Assembly (NCBI GenBank): GCA_964617665.1
Contig: CAZUAH010000059.1
Span: forward strand, 1 to 42,307
Source of the DNA: JADHUC01 sp964617665
Lineage (GTDB): Bacteria > Planctomycetota > Planctomycetia > Pirellulales > Pirellulaceae
Direction of reading: 5' to 3'
DNA length: 42,307 nucleotides
Shown here: positions 9,002-16,183 of the stretch, piece after piece
How the letters are laid out: each line of letters begins with the position of its first letter
Position numbering within the stretch: the first letter of the stretch is position 1
Made by a program: the position numbers and the translations under genes
The notes under the pieces: generated by a model
Seen by the model: only the letters and a program-made list of their open reading frames with translations
Database searches by the model: none
Told to the model about the DNA's origin: nothing

Positions 9002-10041
9002 TGTGCCGCCTTTCCGCCGAAGCCCTTCGTCGTCTTCACTTCAAAACCGTCAGCTACGCGGATAATCAACAGAACGTCGATGTCGTTGTCCGTGGCGTAC
9101 TGAAACGCTTCGTCGGGTCCCATCACTGTAAGAGCGGTCGCCATGGCGTCGGAGAAAGTGCAGTTATCCGAGATTACGGAGACCGAAGCCAGGTTATGTG
9201 CGACCGGACGCCCAGTTCGTGCGTCGATCGTGTGCGAGTAGCGAAGCCCGTCTTTCTCGAAGAAGTTACGGTAGTCGCCCGATGTGGCCAAGGCGCGATC
9301 TTCAAGTTCTACGATGTGCTGTAGCACTCGCACGGTGCTTATTGGCTTTTCAATGCCAATCTTCCAGGACGTACCATCCTGTTTGCGGCCGCCTGTACGG
9401 ACCTCGCCGCCGATTTCGACCATGTACCGCGTGATTCCCAAGCCGTCTAGGACGCGGGTGACCTCGTCAACGGCGAATCCTTTGGCGATTGCCGAAAGAT
9501 CGACATAGACATCCGGGTGCGTCTTTAGCAACGCTGGTGGCGACGCACGAACCTCGATGTGTTGGAAGCCGACGTTGGCTCTGGCTTGCTCGATCTCGTC
9601 GTCCGTTGGGATTTCTTCGTGCCGGCCGTCGGGACCGAAGCTCCACAAGTTTACTAGCGGCCCGACAGTGACGTCAAATGCGCCGTCGGTATTCTCGCTG
9701 ATCTCGCGTGCCTTGCCCAGGACGGTGGCGGTTTCAGGGGATACCTCGAACCACTCGTCGTCCTGTGATCGGTTGAATCGCGAGATCTCCGACTCGGGCA
9801 GGTACGTTGACATTAGGTCGTTGATGTATTTAAGGCGATCGTCGACCTCTTGCTGCAGACGCGCATCCGTCAGTCCATCGGGCGGGCCGGATACTTTGAT
9901 CTTGTACACCGTCCCCATGGTGTCGCCGGAGATGAGAATTGGCTCATTAGTGACACGATTCTCGCTGTGGCAGCCGAGCAGGCCGAAGAAAACGAGCCCT
10001 GCGAAGGCAAGATGATTCCGAGTTGGGACCGACGATAGCAT
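8998..10041 (-). CDS. apbE: ApbE, FAD:protein FMN transferase (lipoprotein)
   Basis: The enzyme transfers FMN from FAD to a threonine of target proteins; in this operon the targets are NqrB and NqrC. I start it at 10041 (GGAGCGAGAG upstream), giving a 347-residue lipoprotein with the lipobox LLGC (Cys near residue 24). The frame extends upstream only through an intergenic repeat. Family motifs are visible in order: GDTMGTVYKI, DLSAIAKGFAVDEV, EIGGEVRTGG, SHTIDARTGRP and TFSDAMATAL. The last two hold the metal- and flavin-binding residues. It lies between nqrF and nqrM, with about 160 bases upstream that contain an inverted repeat. Anchoring outside the membrane fits the extracytoplasmic flavin sites of NqrB and NqrC. 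Confidence 0.95.
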   Translation of the reverse strand: MLSSVPTRNHLAFAGLVFFGLLGCHSENRVTNEPILISGDTMGTVYKIKVSGPPDGLTDARLQQEVDDRLKYINDLMSTYLPESEISRFNRSQDDEWFEVSPETATVLGKAREISENTDGAFDVTVGPLVNLWSFGPDGRHEEIPTDDEIEQARANVGFQHIEVRASPPALLKTHPDVYVDLSAIAKGFAVDEVTRVLDGLGITRYMVEIGGEVRTGGRKQDGTSWKIGIEKPISTVRVLQHIVELEDRALATSGDYRNFFEKDGLRYSHTIDARTGRPVAHNLASVSVISDNCTFSDAMATALTVMGPDEAFQYATDNDIDVLLIIRVADGFEVKTTKGFGGKAAQ

Positions 10042-10089
10042 GGTCTCTCGCTCCACTGGCCAGCAGAGCACTTCTGGATACGAAACTGC

Positions 10090-10167
10090 GAGGGCGACGT
10101 TCCTGCGGAGCCGTGTATGAGATGATCGTGGTTCGTGCAATCGGCTCGGCAGGAGCCTCGCCCTCCC
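10090..10167. repeat. Planctomycete 'GEAPAEP' inverted repeat, copy 1
   Basis: A left arm (10090-10113) and right arm (10142-10167) are inverted copies, with three mismatches over 24 positions, separated by about 28 bases. The right arm begins CGGCTCGGCAGGAGCCTCGC. It lies between nqrF and apbE inside the nqr operon. A better-matched copy is at 36850-36920. Spurious translations of the element read GEAPAEP, which I recognise from many planctomycete intergenic regions. Function is unknown; it could form an RNA hairpin in the operon transcript. Confidence 0.8.
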
Positions 10168-10200
10168 GACTTTGGCTCAACCGTTCAATCGTAGAGACGC

Positions 10201-11436
10201 CTAACCACCGAAATCGTCGAAGGCGATGTTCTCGGGTTCAACGCCCAAGTCGTCAAGCAGCTTGAACACGGCGGAATTCATCATCGGCGGGCCGCACATG
10301 TAGTATTCGATGTCTTCCGGCGCGGGATGATCCTTCAAGTAATGGTCGTAGAGCACTTGGTGGATAAAGCCGGTGTAGCCGGTCCAATTGTCCTCGGGCA
10401 TAGGTTCAGAAAGCCCGATGTTGAATTTGAAGTTTGGAAACGCCTTTTCAATTGCCTGAAACTCGTCCATGTAGAACAACTCTCGAAGACTACGGCCGCC
10501 GTACCAATAGGAGACTTTGCGACCGGTCTGGAGGTTCTTAAAGAGCTCGAAAACATGGCTTCGCAGCGGCGCCATCCCGGCACCTCCACCGACATAGAGC
10601 ATCTCGGCATCTGTGTCCTTGATGAAGAATTCGCCGTAAGGTCCCGAGATGGTGACCTGATCGCCGGGTTTCAGGCCGAAGATGAACGACGACATCTGCC
10701 CCGGCGGCGTACCTTCGGGCGTTCCAGGCGGTGGGCTGGCGATTCGCACGTTCAGCATGATGATGCCTTTTTCGCCCGGATAGTTGGCCATCGAATAGGC
10801 TCGGACCACAGGCTCGGTCACCACCGACTTGTAACGCCAGACGTTATATTTGTCCCAATCGGGGCGATATTCCTCCTCGATGTCGAAGTCCTCGTAGGCC
10901 ACCTCGTGCGGCGGGGCTTCGATTTGGATGTACCCGCCCGCCTTGAAGTTGACATCTTCCCCTTCGGGCAACTCCAGTACTAGTTCTTTGATAAACGTTG
11001 CCACATTGCGGTTTGAACGTACGGTGCAAAGCCACTTCTTGGTCTCGAATACCTCCGGCGGCACCTCGATGCGCATATCCTGCTTGACCGCCACCTGACA
11101 CGACAGGCGGTAGCTGTCGCGTGCTTGGCGTCTGTTGATAACAGCCCGTTCCGTGGGCAAAATGTCGCCGCCGCCCTCCAACACTTGGACCTTGCACTGG
11201 GCGCACGTGCCTCCGCCACCGCATGCTGACGATACGTAGATGCCGACGTCGGCCAACGAGCCAAGCAACTTGCCGCCAGCCGCGACCGTTAGCGTCTTCT
11301 GCTCATTCACCACAATCTCGACGTCGCCCGAGGCGACCAGCTTGGAGCGGGCGGCCAGGATCACTACCACCAGCGCGAGCACGATGCCGGTGAACATGAA
11401 TACGCCGAGAATAATCTCACGATAGCTATCGAACAT
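10201..11436 (-). CDS. nqrF: Na+-NQR subunit F, NADH dehydrogenase flavoprotein
   Basis: The electron entry subunit, which oxidises NADH in the cytoplasm through FAD and a 2Fe-2S centre. The 411 residues match the usual length of the family. One N-terminal membrane helix (residues 7-28) is followed by a plant-type ferredoxin domain with cluster ligands Cys72, Cys78, Cys81 and Cys113. A ferredoxin reductase module comes next: FAD-binding RAYSMAN (212-218), NAD-binding GGGAGMAPLRS (283-293) and the C-terminal YYMCGPPMMN (378-387) with FDDFGG at the end. It follows nqrE by 17 bases. No clear Shine-Dalgarno is visible in that gap, so coupling to nqrE translation is likely. Confidence 0.98.
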   Translation of the reverse strand: MFDSYREIILGVFMFTGIVLALVVVILAARSKLVASGDVEIVVNEQKTLTVAAGGKLLGSLADVGIYVSSACGGGGTCAQCKVQVLEGGGDILPTERAVINRRQARDSYRLSCQVAVKQDMRIEVPPEVFETKKWLCTVRSNRNVATFIKELVLELPEGEDVNFKAGGYIQIEAPPHEVAYEDFDIEEEYRPDWDKYNVWRYKSVVTEPVVRAYSMANYPGEKGIIMLNVRIASPPPGTPEGTPPGQMSSFIFGLKPGDQVTISGPYGEFFIKDTDAEMLYVGGGAGMAPLRSHVFELFKNLQTGRKVSYWYGGRSLRELFYMDEFQAIEKAFPNFKFNIGLSEPMPEDNWTGYTGFIHQVLYDHYLKDHPAPEDIEYYMCGPPMMNSAVFKLLDDLGVEPENIAFDDFGG

Positions 11437-11453
11437 TGTGCGGTTTCAGGTTT

Positions 11454-12062
11454 CTACAATTGGATACCGGTCATAAAAGCCATCGCCATCAGGCCAACGG
11501 TAATGAAGGCGATCCCCAAGCCACGCAGCCCCGGGGGCACATTGCTGTAAGCCATCTTTTCGCGAATTCCCGCCAACGCCACGATGGCCAGCGCCCATCC
11601 GAAGCCAGAGCCAAATCCAAACGCGACGCTCTGCGGAAGGTTGTAGTCCCTCTCCACCATGAATAGGGAACCGCCAAGGATGGCACAGTTCACTGTGATC
11701 AATGGCAGAAAAATGCCCAACGCGTTGTACAGCGGTGGGAAGTACCGGTCGAGGGTCATCTCGAGAATCTGCACCATGGCCGCGATGACGCCGATATAGC
11801 TGATCAGACCCACGAAAGTCAGATCGACGTCCTTAAACGAGTCGCTAATCCAAGCCAAGGCGCCTGGCTGTAACAGGTAGCGATAGATCAGATGGTTGGC
11901 AGGTACGGTGATCGTCTGGATGACCAGGACGGCAACGCCCAAGCCAACGGCCGTCTTGACGTTCTTGGATACCGCCAGGAACGTACACATGCCCAGAAAA
12001 AGAGACAGTGCCAGGTTTTCCGTGAAGACGGCTCGAAAGAACAAGCTCAGATACTCTCCCAT
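11454..12062 (-). CDS. nqrE: Na+-NQR subunit E
   Basis: An integral membrane subunit of 202 residues with six hydrophobic segments, standard for NqrE/RnfA. The two conserved half-membrane cysteines are present in FLGMCTFLAVSK (near residue 26) and ITVNCAILGG (near residue 125). In the Vibrio enzyme the matching residues, with those of NqrD, hold the intramembrane Fe centre on the electron path. The start is four bases after the nqrD stop, and its GAGGAGG ribosome-binding site lies within the last nqrD codons, so translation is coupled. It sits in its canonical operon position between nqrD and nqrF. Confidence 0.97.
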   Translation of the reverse strand: MGEYLSLFFRAVFTENLALSLFLGMCTFLAVSKNVKTAVGLGVAVLVIQTITVPANHLIYRYLLQPGALAWISDSFKDVDLTFVGLISYIGVIAAMVQILEMTLDRYFPPLYNALGIFLPLITVNCAILGGSLFMVERDYNLPQSVAFGFGSGFGWALAIVALAGIREKMAYSNVPPGLRGLGIAFITVGLMAMAFMTGIQL

Positions 12063-12066
12063 CGCC

Positions 12067-12693
12067 CTATGCCTCCTCTACCTGGTCCGGCTTCCACGTG
12101 CGCAGAGCCCAAATGATGAAGCCGATAAGAAAAAACGCACTGGGAGACAGCACCATCAAGACATTTGGCTCGTACCAACCGCCCTCGTCGACCGTCTTGA
12201 AGATCACGTAACCGTACAGCTTGCCCGACCCGAACAACTCGCGAAAGAATCCTACGACCAGCAAAAGCACGCTGTAGCCCAGGCCGTTACCGATACCGTC
12301 CAAGAAGCTCAGCCAAGGCCCCTGTTTCATGGCGAATGCTTCCGCACGTCCCATGACGATGCAGTTAGTGATAATCAGACCCACGAAGACCGACAATTGC
12401 TTGCTGATCTTGAACATGTAGGCCTGCAAGACCTGGTCTACGATAATCACCAGCGAGGCGATGATGGTCATCTGGACGATGATGCGGATATTGGTGGGAA
12501 TCCACTTGCGGATGAGGCTGACCGAGACGTTGGAAAACGCAATGACGAAGATCACGGCGATGGACATCACAACGGACGTCTTCAACTCGGTTGTCACTGC
12601 CAGGGCCGAGCAGATCCCCAACACCTGCAGCGCGATCGGGTTGTTGTTGAAAAGCGGATCCAACAACACATCTTTCGCTTTCGGCGCTGCCAT
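12067..12693 (-). CDS. nqrD: Na+-NQR subunit D
   Basis: Integral membrane subunit related to RnfE. I chose the ATG at 12693 (GGAGACGGAAGA upstream), giving MAAPKAKDVLLDPLFNNNP and a 208-residue protein, the usual family length. The open frame continues upstream only through an intergenic repeat. Six membrane segments are visible. The conserved cysteines lie in VLGICSALAV and IITNCIVMGRAEAFA, the second being the hallmark half-helix of the family. These Cys residues pair with those of NqrE to bind iron between the membrane halves. It is followed four bases later by nqrE and preceded by a 72-base gap after nqrC. Confidence 0.97.
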   Translation of the reverse strand: MAAPKAKDVLLDPLFNNNPIALQVLGICSALAVTTELKTSVVMSIAVIFVIAFSNVSVSLIRKWIPTNIRIIVQMTIIASLVIIVDQVLQAYMFKISKQLSVFVGLIITNCIVMGRAEAFAMKQGPWLSFLDGIGNGLGYSVLLLVVGFFRELFGSGKLYGYVIFKTVDEGGWYEPNVLMVLSPSAFFLIGFIIWALRTWKPDQVEEA

Positions 12694-12721
12694 TCTTCCG
12701 TCTCCCGCAACCGGATCGGTG

Positions 12722-12760
12722 GTCAAATGACCAATGACCAAATCCCAATGACCAATGTCC
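12722..12760. repeat. Short 'ATTGGTCATTGG' repeat cluster between nqrC and nqrD
   Basis: On the minus strand, GGTCATTGG-like units occur in series (GACATTGGTCATTGGG, then TTTGGTCATTGGTCATTTG), with the core CCAATGACCA repeated on the plus strand. It fills most of the 72-base gap between the nqrC stop and the nqrD start. Similar TGGTCATTGG strings are dispersed in many bacterial genomes, including planctomycetes. Copy number here is only about three units. No function is evident. Confidence 0.6.
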
Positions 12761-12765
12761 GGTGA

Positions 12766-13536
12766 CTACGATTCACGCTGTTTCTCCAGGAACGGCCCAA
12801 AGGCGTTCTCGCCGAGCCAGTACTGCACCAAGTTCGATACGCCGACCGCCGTCAGCGTGGCTCCGGCTATTCCGTCCACCTGATGCTTCGCCTCGGGCCG
12901 GTTCGGATCTACTGTTCCGCGGGCAACCTTGATCTGCACGTCTCCACCGTCATCAAAGGCAAGTTTGCCCACCCATTTCTGCTTCCAATTCTCATCGTCA
13001 ACCTTGCCGCCCAATCCTGGTGTCTCCTTGTGTTCGTAGAACGTGATGCCACGGATCGTCTCCATATCGGCGTCAAGGGCGATGAAACCATACAACGTGG
13101 ACCACAGGCCTTTGCCGTTAATTGGCAGCACAATCTGATCCAACTTGCCGTCTTTCACGACCCGGTAGACAAACGAGTACTTCTCGCGGCGTTTGATGCG
13201 TGCAAGGTCGTGTTCCGGCTTGATGGCAATCCCCAACTCCGGGTCTTTTGCGGCGGTTCGCTGATCATACTGTTCGGGATCCACGGTCGCCTTGTCGACG
13301 AATTCGCCCGTCTCCAGATCGACGATCTGGGCCTCGACCTGCTTGAACGCCTGATCCAGTGGCACCGCTTCGTCGTACAAATCCGCAGCTACCAGGATGT
13401 TGCGTCTTCTCTCCGCGATCTTGTTCTCGATCTGACGCCCGCGCAGCCCCACGGCCGCGGCCGATACCAACACAGACCAGAATACGCACACACCGGTGGC
13501 GACGATGAACGTGTTTTGAATCGAATCACGCTGCAT
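12766..13536 (-). CDS. nqrC: Na+-NQR subunit C, covalent FMN carrier
   Basis: The start at 13536 overlaps the end of nqrB by 11 bases in another frame and gives MQRDSIQNTFIVATGVC, with the family's N-terminal membrane helix (about residues 10-32). The 256-residue protein has a periplasmic FMN-binding domain with the flavinylation sequence DGIAGATLT near the C-terminus. The Thr expected to carry FMN is about residue 227, and the motif differs from the usual form by Ala where Ser/Thr is common. FITFYEHKETPG-like residues (GITFYEHKETPGLGGKV) match the family. It relays electrons between the Fe site and NqrB FMN. ApbE, encoded downstream, is the expected flavin transferase. Confidence 0.96.
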   Translation of the reverse strand: MQRDSIQNTFIVATGVCVFWSVLVSAAAVGLRGRQIENKIAERRRNILVAADLYDEAVPLDQAFKQVEAQIVDLETGEFVDKATVDPEQYDQRTAAKDPELGIAIKPEHDLARIKRREKYSFVYRVVKDGKLDQIVLPINGKGLWSTLYGFIALDADMETIRGITFYEHKETPGLGGKVDDENWKQKWVGKLAFDDGGDVQIKVARGTVDPNRPEAKHQVDGIAGATLTAVGVSNLVQYWLGENAFGPFLEKQRES

Positions 13537-14737
13537 TGCGAGCCAACCTACGTTTGATGTTTGCCTGGACCACGTAGTAGTCGATCGTCGGCGCGAACAC
13601 GTTTCCAAACAGAATCGCCAACATGATACCTTCTGGATAAGCGCCGACGACCCGAATCGAAATAGCCATCACACCGATCAGGATTCCATAGATCCATTTG
13701 CCGGGTTCGGTCATCGCCGCCGAAACCGGGTCGGTTGCCATAAAGACCAAACCAAATGCGTAGCCGCCCAAGACCAAGTGCCACCACGGCGGCAAATTGA
13801 ACATGGGATTCGTTTCGCTGCCGACCAACCAGAACAACGTCGACAAGCCCATGCCGCCCAGCAGCACGCCAGCCATGATCTTCCAAGACCCAATCCCCAT
13901 GGCAATCAAGAGGACCGCACCAATCAGGCAGGCCAAGACCGACGTTTCGCCCATCGAACCCGAAACCGTACCGAGAAACGCCTCGCACCAACTGATATCG
14001 CCAATGGCGCTTATGCCTGTTGCCGGATCGGCTGTCTTCATATTGCCCAAGGCCGTGGCACTGCTGACGCCGTCCACGGCGACCCAGACGGTGTCGCCGC
14101 AAATCTGCTTCGAGTAGGCGAAATACAAAAACGCACGCGCTGTCAGAGCCGGATTGAGGAAGTTCCTGCCCGTGCCGCCGAACACTTCTTTGCCGATGAC
14201 TACGCCGAAACTGATCCCCAGAGCGACCTGCCACAACGGGATCAAGGGTGGCAGGATCAACGGGAACAGCAAGCTGGTGACGAAGAAGCCTTCATTGATT
14301 TCGTGCTTGCGCACAATCGCAAACAACACTTCCCAGAAACCGCCGGCTGCGAGCGTGACGATGTAAACGGGCAGGAAGTAAAGCGCCCCGTGAACAAAGC
14401 AGCTCAAAACGTTGTCCGGCGAATAGCCCAGACCCAAAAAGCCCATCACCGCGCCGCGCCACCCGGATGCCGCTTCGACCGCGCTCTCTTGCATTAACAA
14501 ATGAGCTTGATAGCCCGTATTCCACATCGCCATCAAGGCACACGGTCCCAGCGCGATGACCACCATGGTCATCATTCGCTTCAGGTCCATCGCATCGCGG
14601 ATGTGAGATGCGGTCTTGGTGACGTCGCCGGGCGTGTAGAAGAACGTGTCGCCAGCTTCGTACAGCGGGTGCAGACGGTGGAACCGGCCGTCCTCGTCGA
14701 ACATCGGTTTGAGTCGGTCCAACAGTCGTCTCAACAT
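13526..14737 (-). CDS. nqrB: Na+-NQR subunit B, covalent FMN and ion-channel subunit
   Basis: The main membrane subunit, 403 residues with about ten membrane segments. The N-terminal cytoplasmic stretch (MLRRLLDRLKPMFDEDGRFHRLHPLYEA) is typical. The flavinylation site is DGVSSATAL, with T228 the expected FMN attachment site; the position before Ala is Ser rather than the common Gly. GRNFLNPALTARAFLYF (190-206) is the conserved loop of the NqrB/RnfD family. It starts nine bases after nqrA and overlaps nqrC by 11 bases, so the three are tightly coupled. NqrB carries Na+ and passes electrons to riboflavin and quinone; that is known of the family. Confidence 0.97.
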   Translation of the reverse strand: MLRRLLDRLKPMFDEDGRFHRLHPLYEAGDTFFYTPGDVTKTASHIRDAMDLKRMMTMVVIALGPCALMAMWNTGYQAHLLMQESAVEAASGWRGAVMGFLGLGYSPDNVLSCFVHGALYFLPVYIVTLAAGGFWEVLFAIVRKHEINEGFFVTSLLFPLILPPLIPLWQVALGISFGVVIGKEVFGGTGRNFLNPALTARAFLYFAYSKQICGDTVWVAVDGVSSATALGNMKTADPATGISAIGDISWCEAFLGTVSGSMGETSVLACLIGAVLLIAMGIGSWKIMAGVLLGGMGLSTLFWLVGSETNPMFNLPPWWHLVLGGYAFGLVFMATDPVSAAMTEPGKWIYGILIGVMAISIRVVGAYPEGIMLAILFGNVFAPTIDYYVVQANIKRRLARNAA

Positions 14738-14746
14738 GCGCCCGCG

Positions 14747-16099
14747 TCAGCCTTCGATTTCGATCTGTGTGAGGTTCTTGCGAAGAATGGGACCATATTC
14801 GTACTTGCTGGGACAGACAAACGTGCACAAGGCTACGTCGTCTTCATCCAGTTCCAGACATCCCAGCGATTGGGCTTGTTCCGTGTCGCCCACAATCAAC
14901 GCTCGCAGCAAGAACGTAGGTAGGATGTCCAGCGGCATGACCTTCTCGTACACGCCGATTGGCACCATGGCCCGCTTGCCGCCTTGGGTGGACGTGGTCA
15001 AATCGAACTGTCGTTTCGAGCCACCGAGCCAGAAAGAAGCCAGTGCACGTGTGACCGAGTACTTGTTGAATCCCGGGGTCGTCCAACCCAACAATTCGCG
15101 TTGGCTTCCTTCTTCGATCGCCGAGATCTGCAGGTGATATCTGCCCAAGAAGTTATGCGGCGCAGTCGCTGTCCGTCCAGAGAGTACCGAGCCGGAAATG
15201 ACTCGCGGTTCGCCATCGCAAAGTTGCTTGGCAACCAAGTCGTCGACACACGCGCTGACGCGAGTGCGAATGAGTCGCGGGTTTACCACGCCCGGCCCAG
15301 CCAGCGAGATCACTCGATCTGTACTCAGACGACCTGTACGGAAGAGTGCACCGATCGCGATAACTTCCTGATAGCCAATAAACCAAACCGTCTTGTTTGG
15401 GCCGACCGGATCCAGGAAATGGATGTGCGTGCCCGGCAGCCCGGCGGGATGCGGCCCAGCGAAGGCTTGCATCGACACACCCGAGATGTCCCAGCCGGGG
15501 ACTTCCGTGTCGGCTTGATGGCACACAAACACACGGCCGTCGGTCAGCCGGGTGAGCGAGTGCAGCCCAAGGACGAAATCCTCGGTGTTCGCTTCGATGA
15601 TCGGTACCGGGTCAGCCGCCAACGGATTTGTGTCCACAGCGGTGACGAATATCGAATTCGGGCTGGAGTCCGGTGCCGGAACCTTGTTGAACGGCCGGGT
15701 ACGTAGAGCGGTCCAGAGGCCTGATTCGACCAGAGTCTCGCGGACTTTGTCGCCGCTGAGAGTCCCCGCGTCGCAGGTGTTGAACTGTTCGGCTTCGTCG
15801 CCTTTCAGGTCAACCACGACCGATTCGAACTTTCGCTTCGCCCCGCGATTGACCGCCACGACCGTGCCACAGCCGGGCGAGGTGTGTCGCACGCCGGGGG
15901 TACGCTTGTCTGTGAATAGCAGTTGGCCCAGTTTGACGGAATCCCCCTCGCGCACCGCCATCGTGGGTTTCATGCCGACGTAGTCGTCGCCCACCAAAGC
16001 TACTGCGTGTGGATCGGTCCCGAATGAGATTTCCTGATCGGGCTCCCCGCTGATCGGTATATCAAGGCCTTTTTTGATGCGTTTCATGGTGTTTTCCAT
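14747..16099 (-). CDS. nqrA: Na+-NQR subunit A
   Basis: First gene of the operon. The open frame runs on to 17200, but everything upstream is antisense to a kinase gene. The start at 16099 (MENTMKRIKKGLD) has a GGGGG stretch about four bases upstream; the ATG at 16087 (MKRIKKGLD) is an alternative. The 450-residue product matches the usual NqrA length (about 446). Family features are the N-terminal KRIKKGLDIPISGEP, the barrel-like PGCGTVVAVNRG, FVTAVDTNPLAADP, TGRLSTDRVISLAGPGV and TFVCPSKYEYGP near the end. NqrA is a cytoplasmic subunit that contacts quinone and NqrB. It is divergent from the Ser/Thr kinase gene with 84 bases between them. Confidence 0.97.
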   Translation of the reverse strand: MENTMKRIKKGLDIPISGEPDQEISFGTDPHAVALVGDDYVGMKPTMAVREGDSVKLGQLLFTDKRTPGVRHTSPGCGTVVAVNRGAKRKFESVVVDLKGDEAEQFNTCDAGTLSGDKVRETLVESGLWTALRTRPFNKVPAPDSSPNSIFVTAVDTNPLAADPVPIIEANTEDFVLGLHSLTRLTDGRVFVCHQADTEVPGWDISGVSMQAFAGPHPAGLPGTHIHFLDPVGPNKTVWFIGYQEVIAIGALFRTGRLSTDRVISLAGPGVVNPRLIRTRVSACVDDLVAKQLCDGEPRVISGSVLSGRTATAPHNFLGRYHLQISAIEEGSQRELLGWTTPGFNKYSVTRALASFWLGGSKRQFDLTTSTQGGKRAMVPIGVYEKVMPLDILPTFLLRALIVGDTEQAQSLGCLELDEDDVALCTFVCPSKYEYGPILRKNLTQIEIEG

Positions 16100-16109
16100 C
16101 AAGCCCCCA

Positions 16110-16137
16110 ATGATACACGGACTGAACTGAACCGCAA
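16110..16137 (-). promoter_or_regulatory. nqrA: Probable nqr operon promoter
   Basis: On the minus strand TTGCGG (16137-16132) and TATCAT (16115-16110) are separated by 16 bases, a good sigma-70-type match. The -10 box lies about ten bases from the ATG at 16099, so the transcript would start close to that codon. This raises the chance that the ATG at 16087 is the true start of nqrA. Confidence 0.45.
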
Positions 16138-16183
16138 GCGTACATTGCCTGTCCCACGCTGCGACTTGTGATACCATATCTAC

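Noticed and set aside
10042..10140. Extra 33 residues at the ApbE N-terminus
   Set aside because: They come before the lipoprotein signal and run through the left arm of an inverted repeat.
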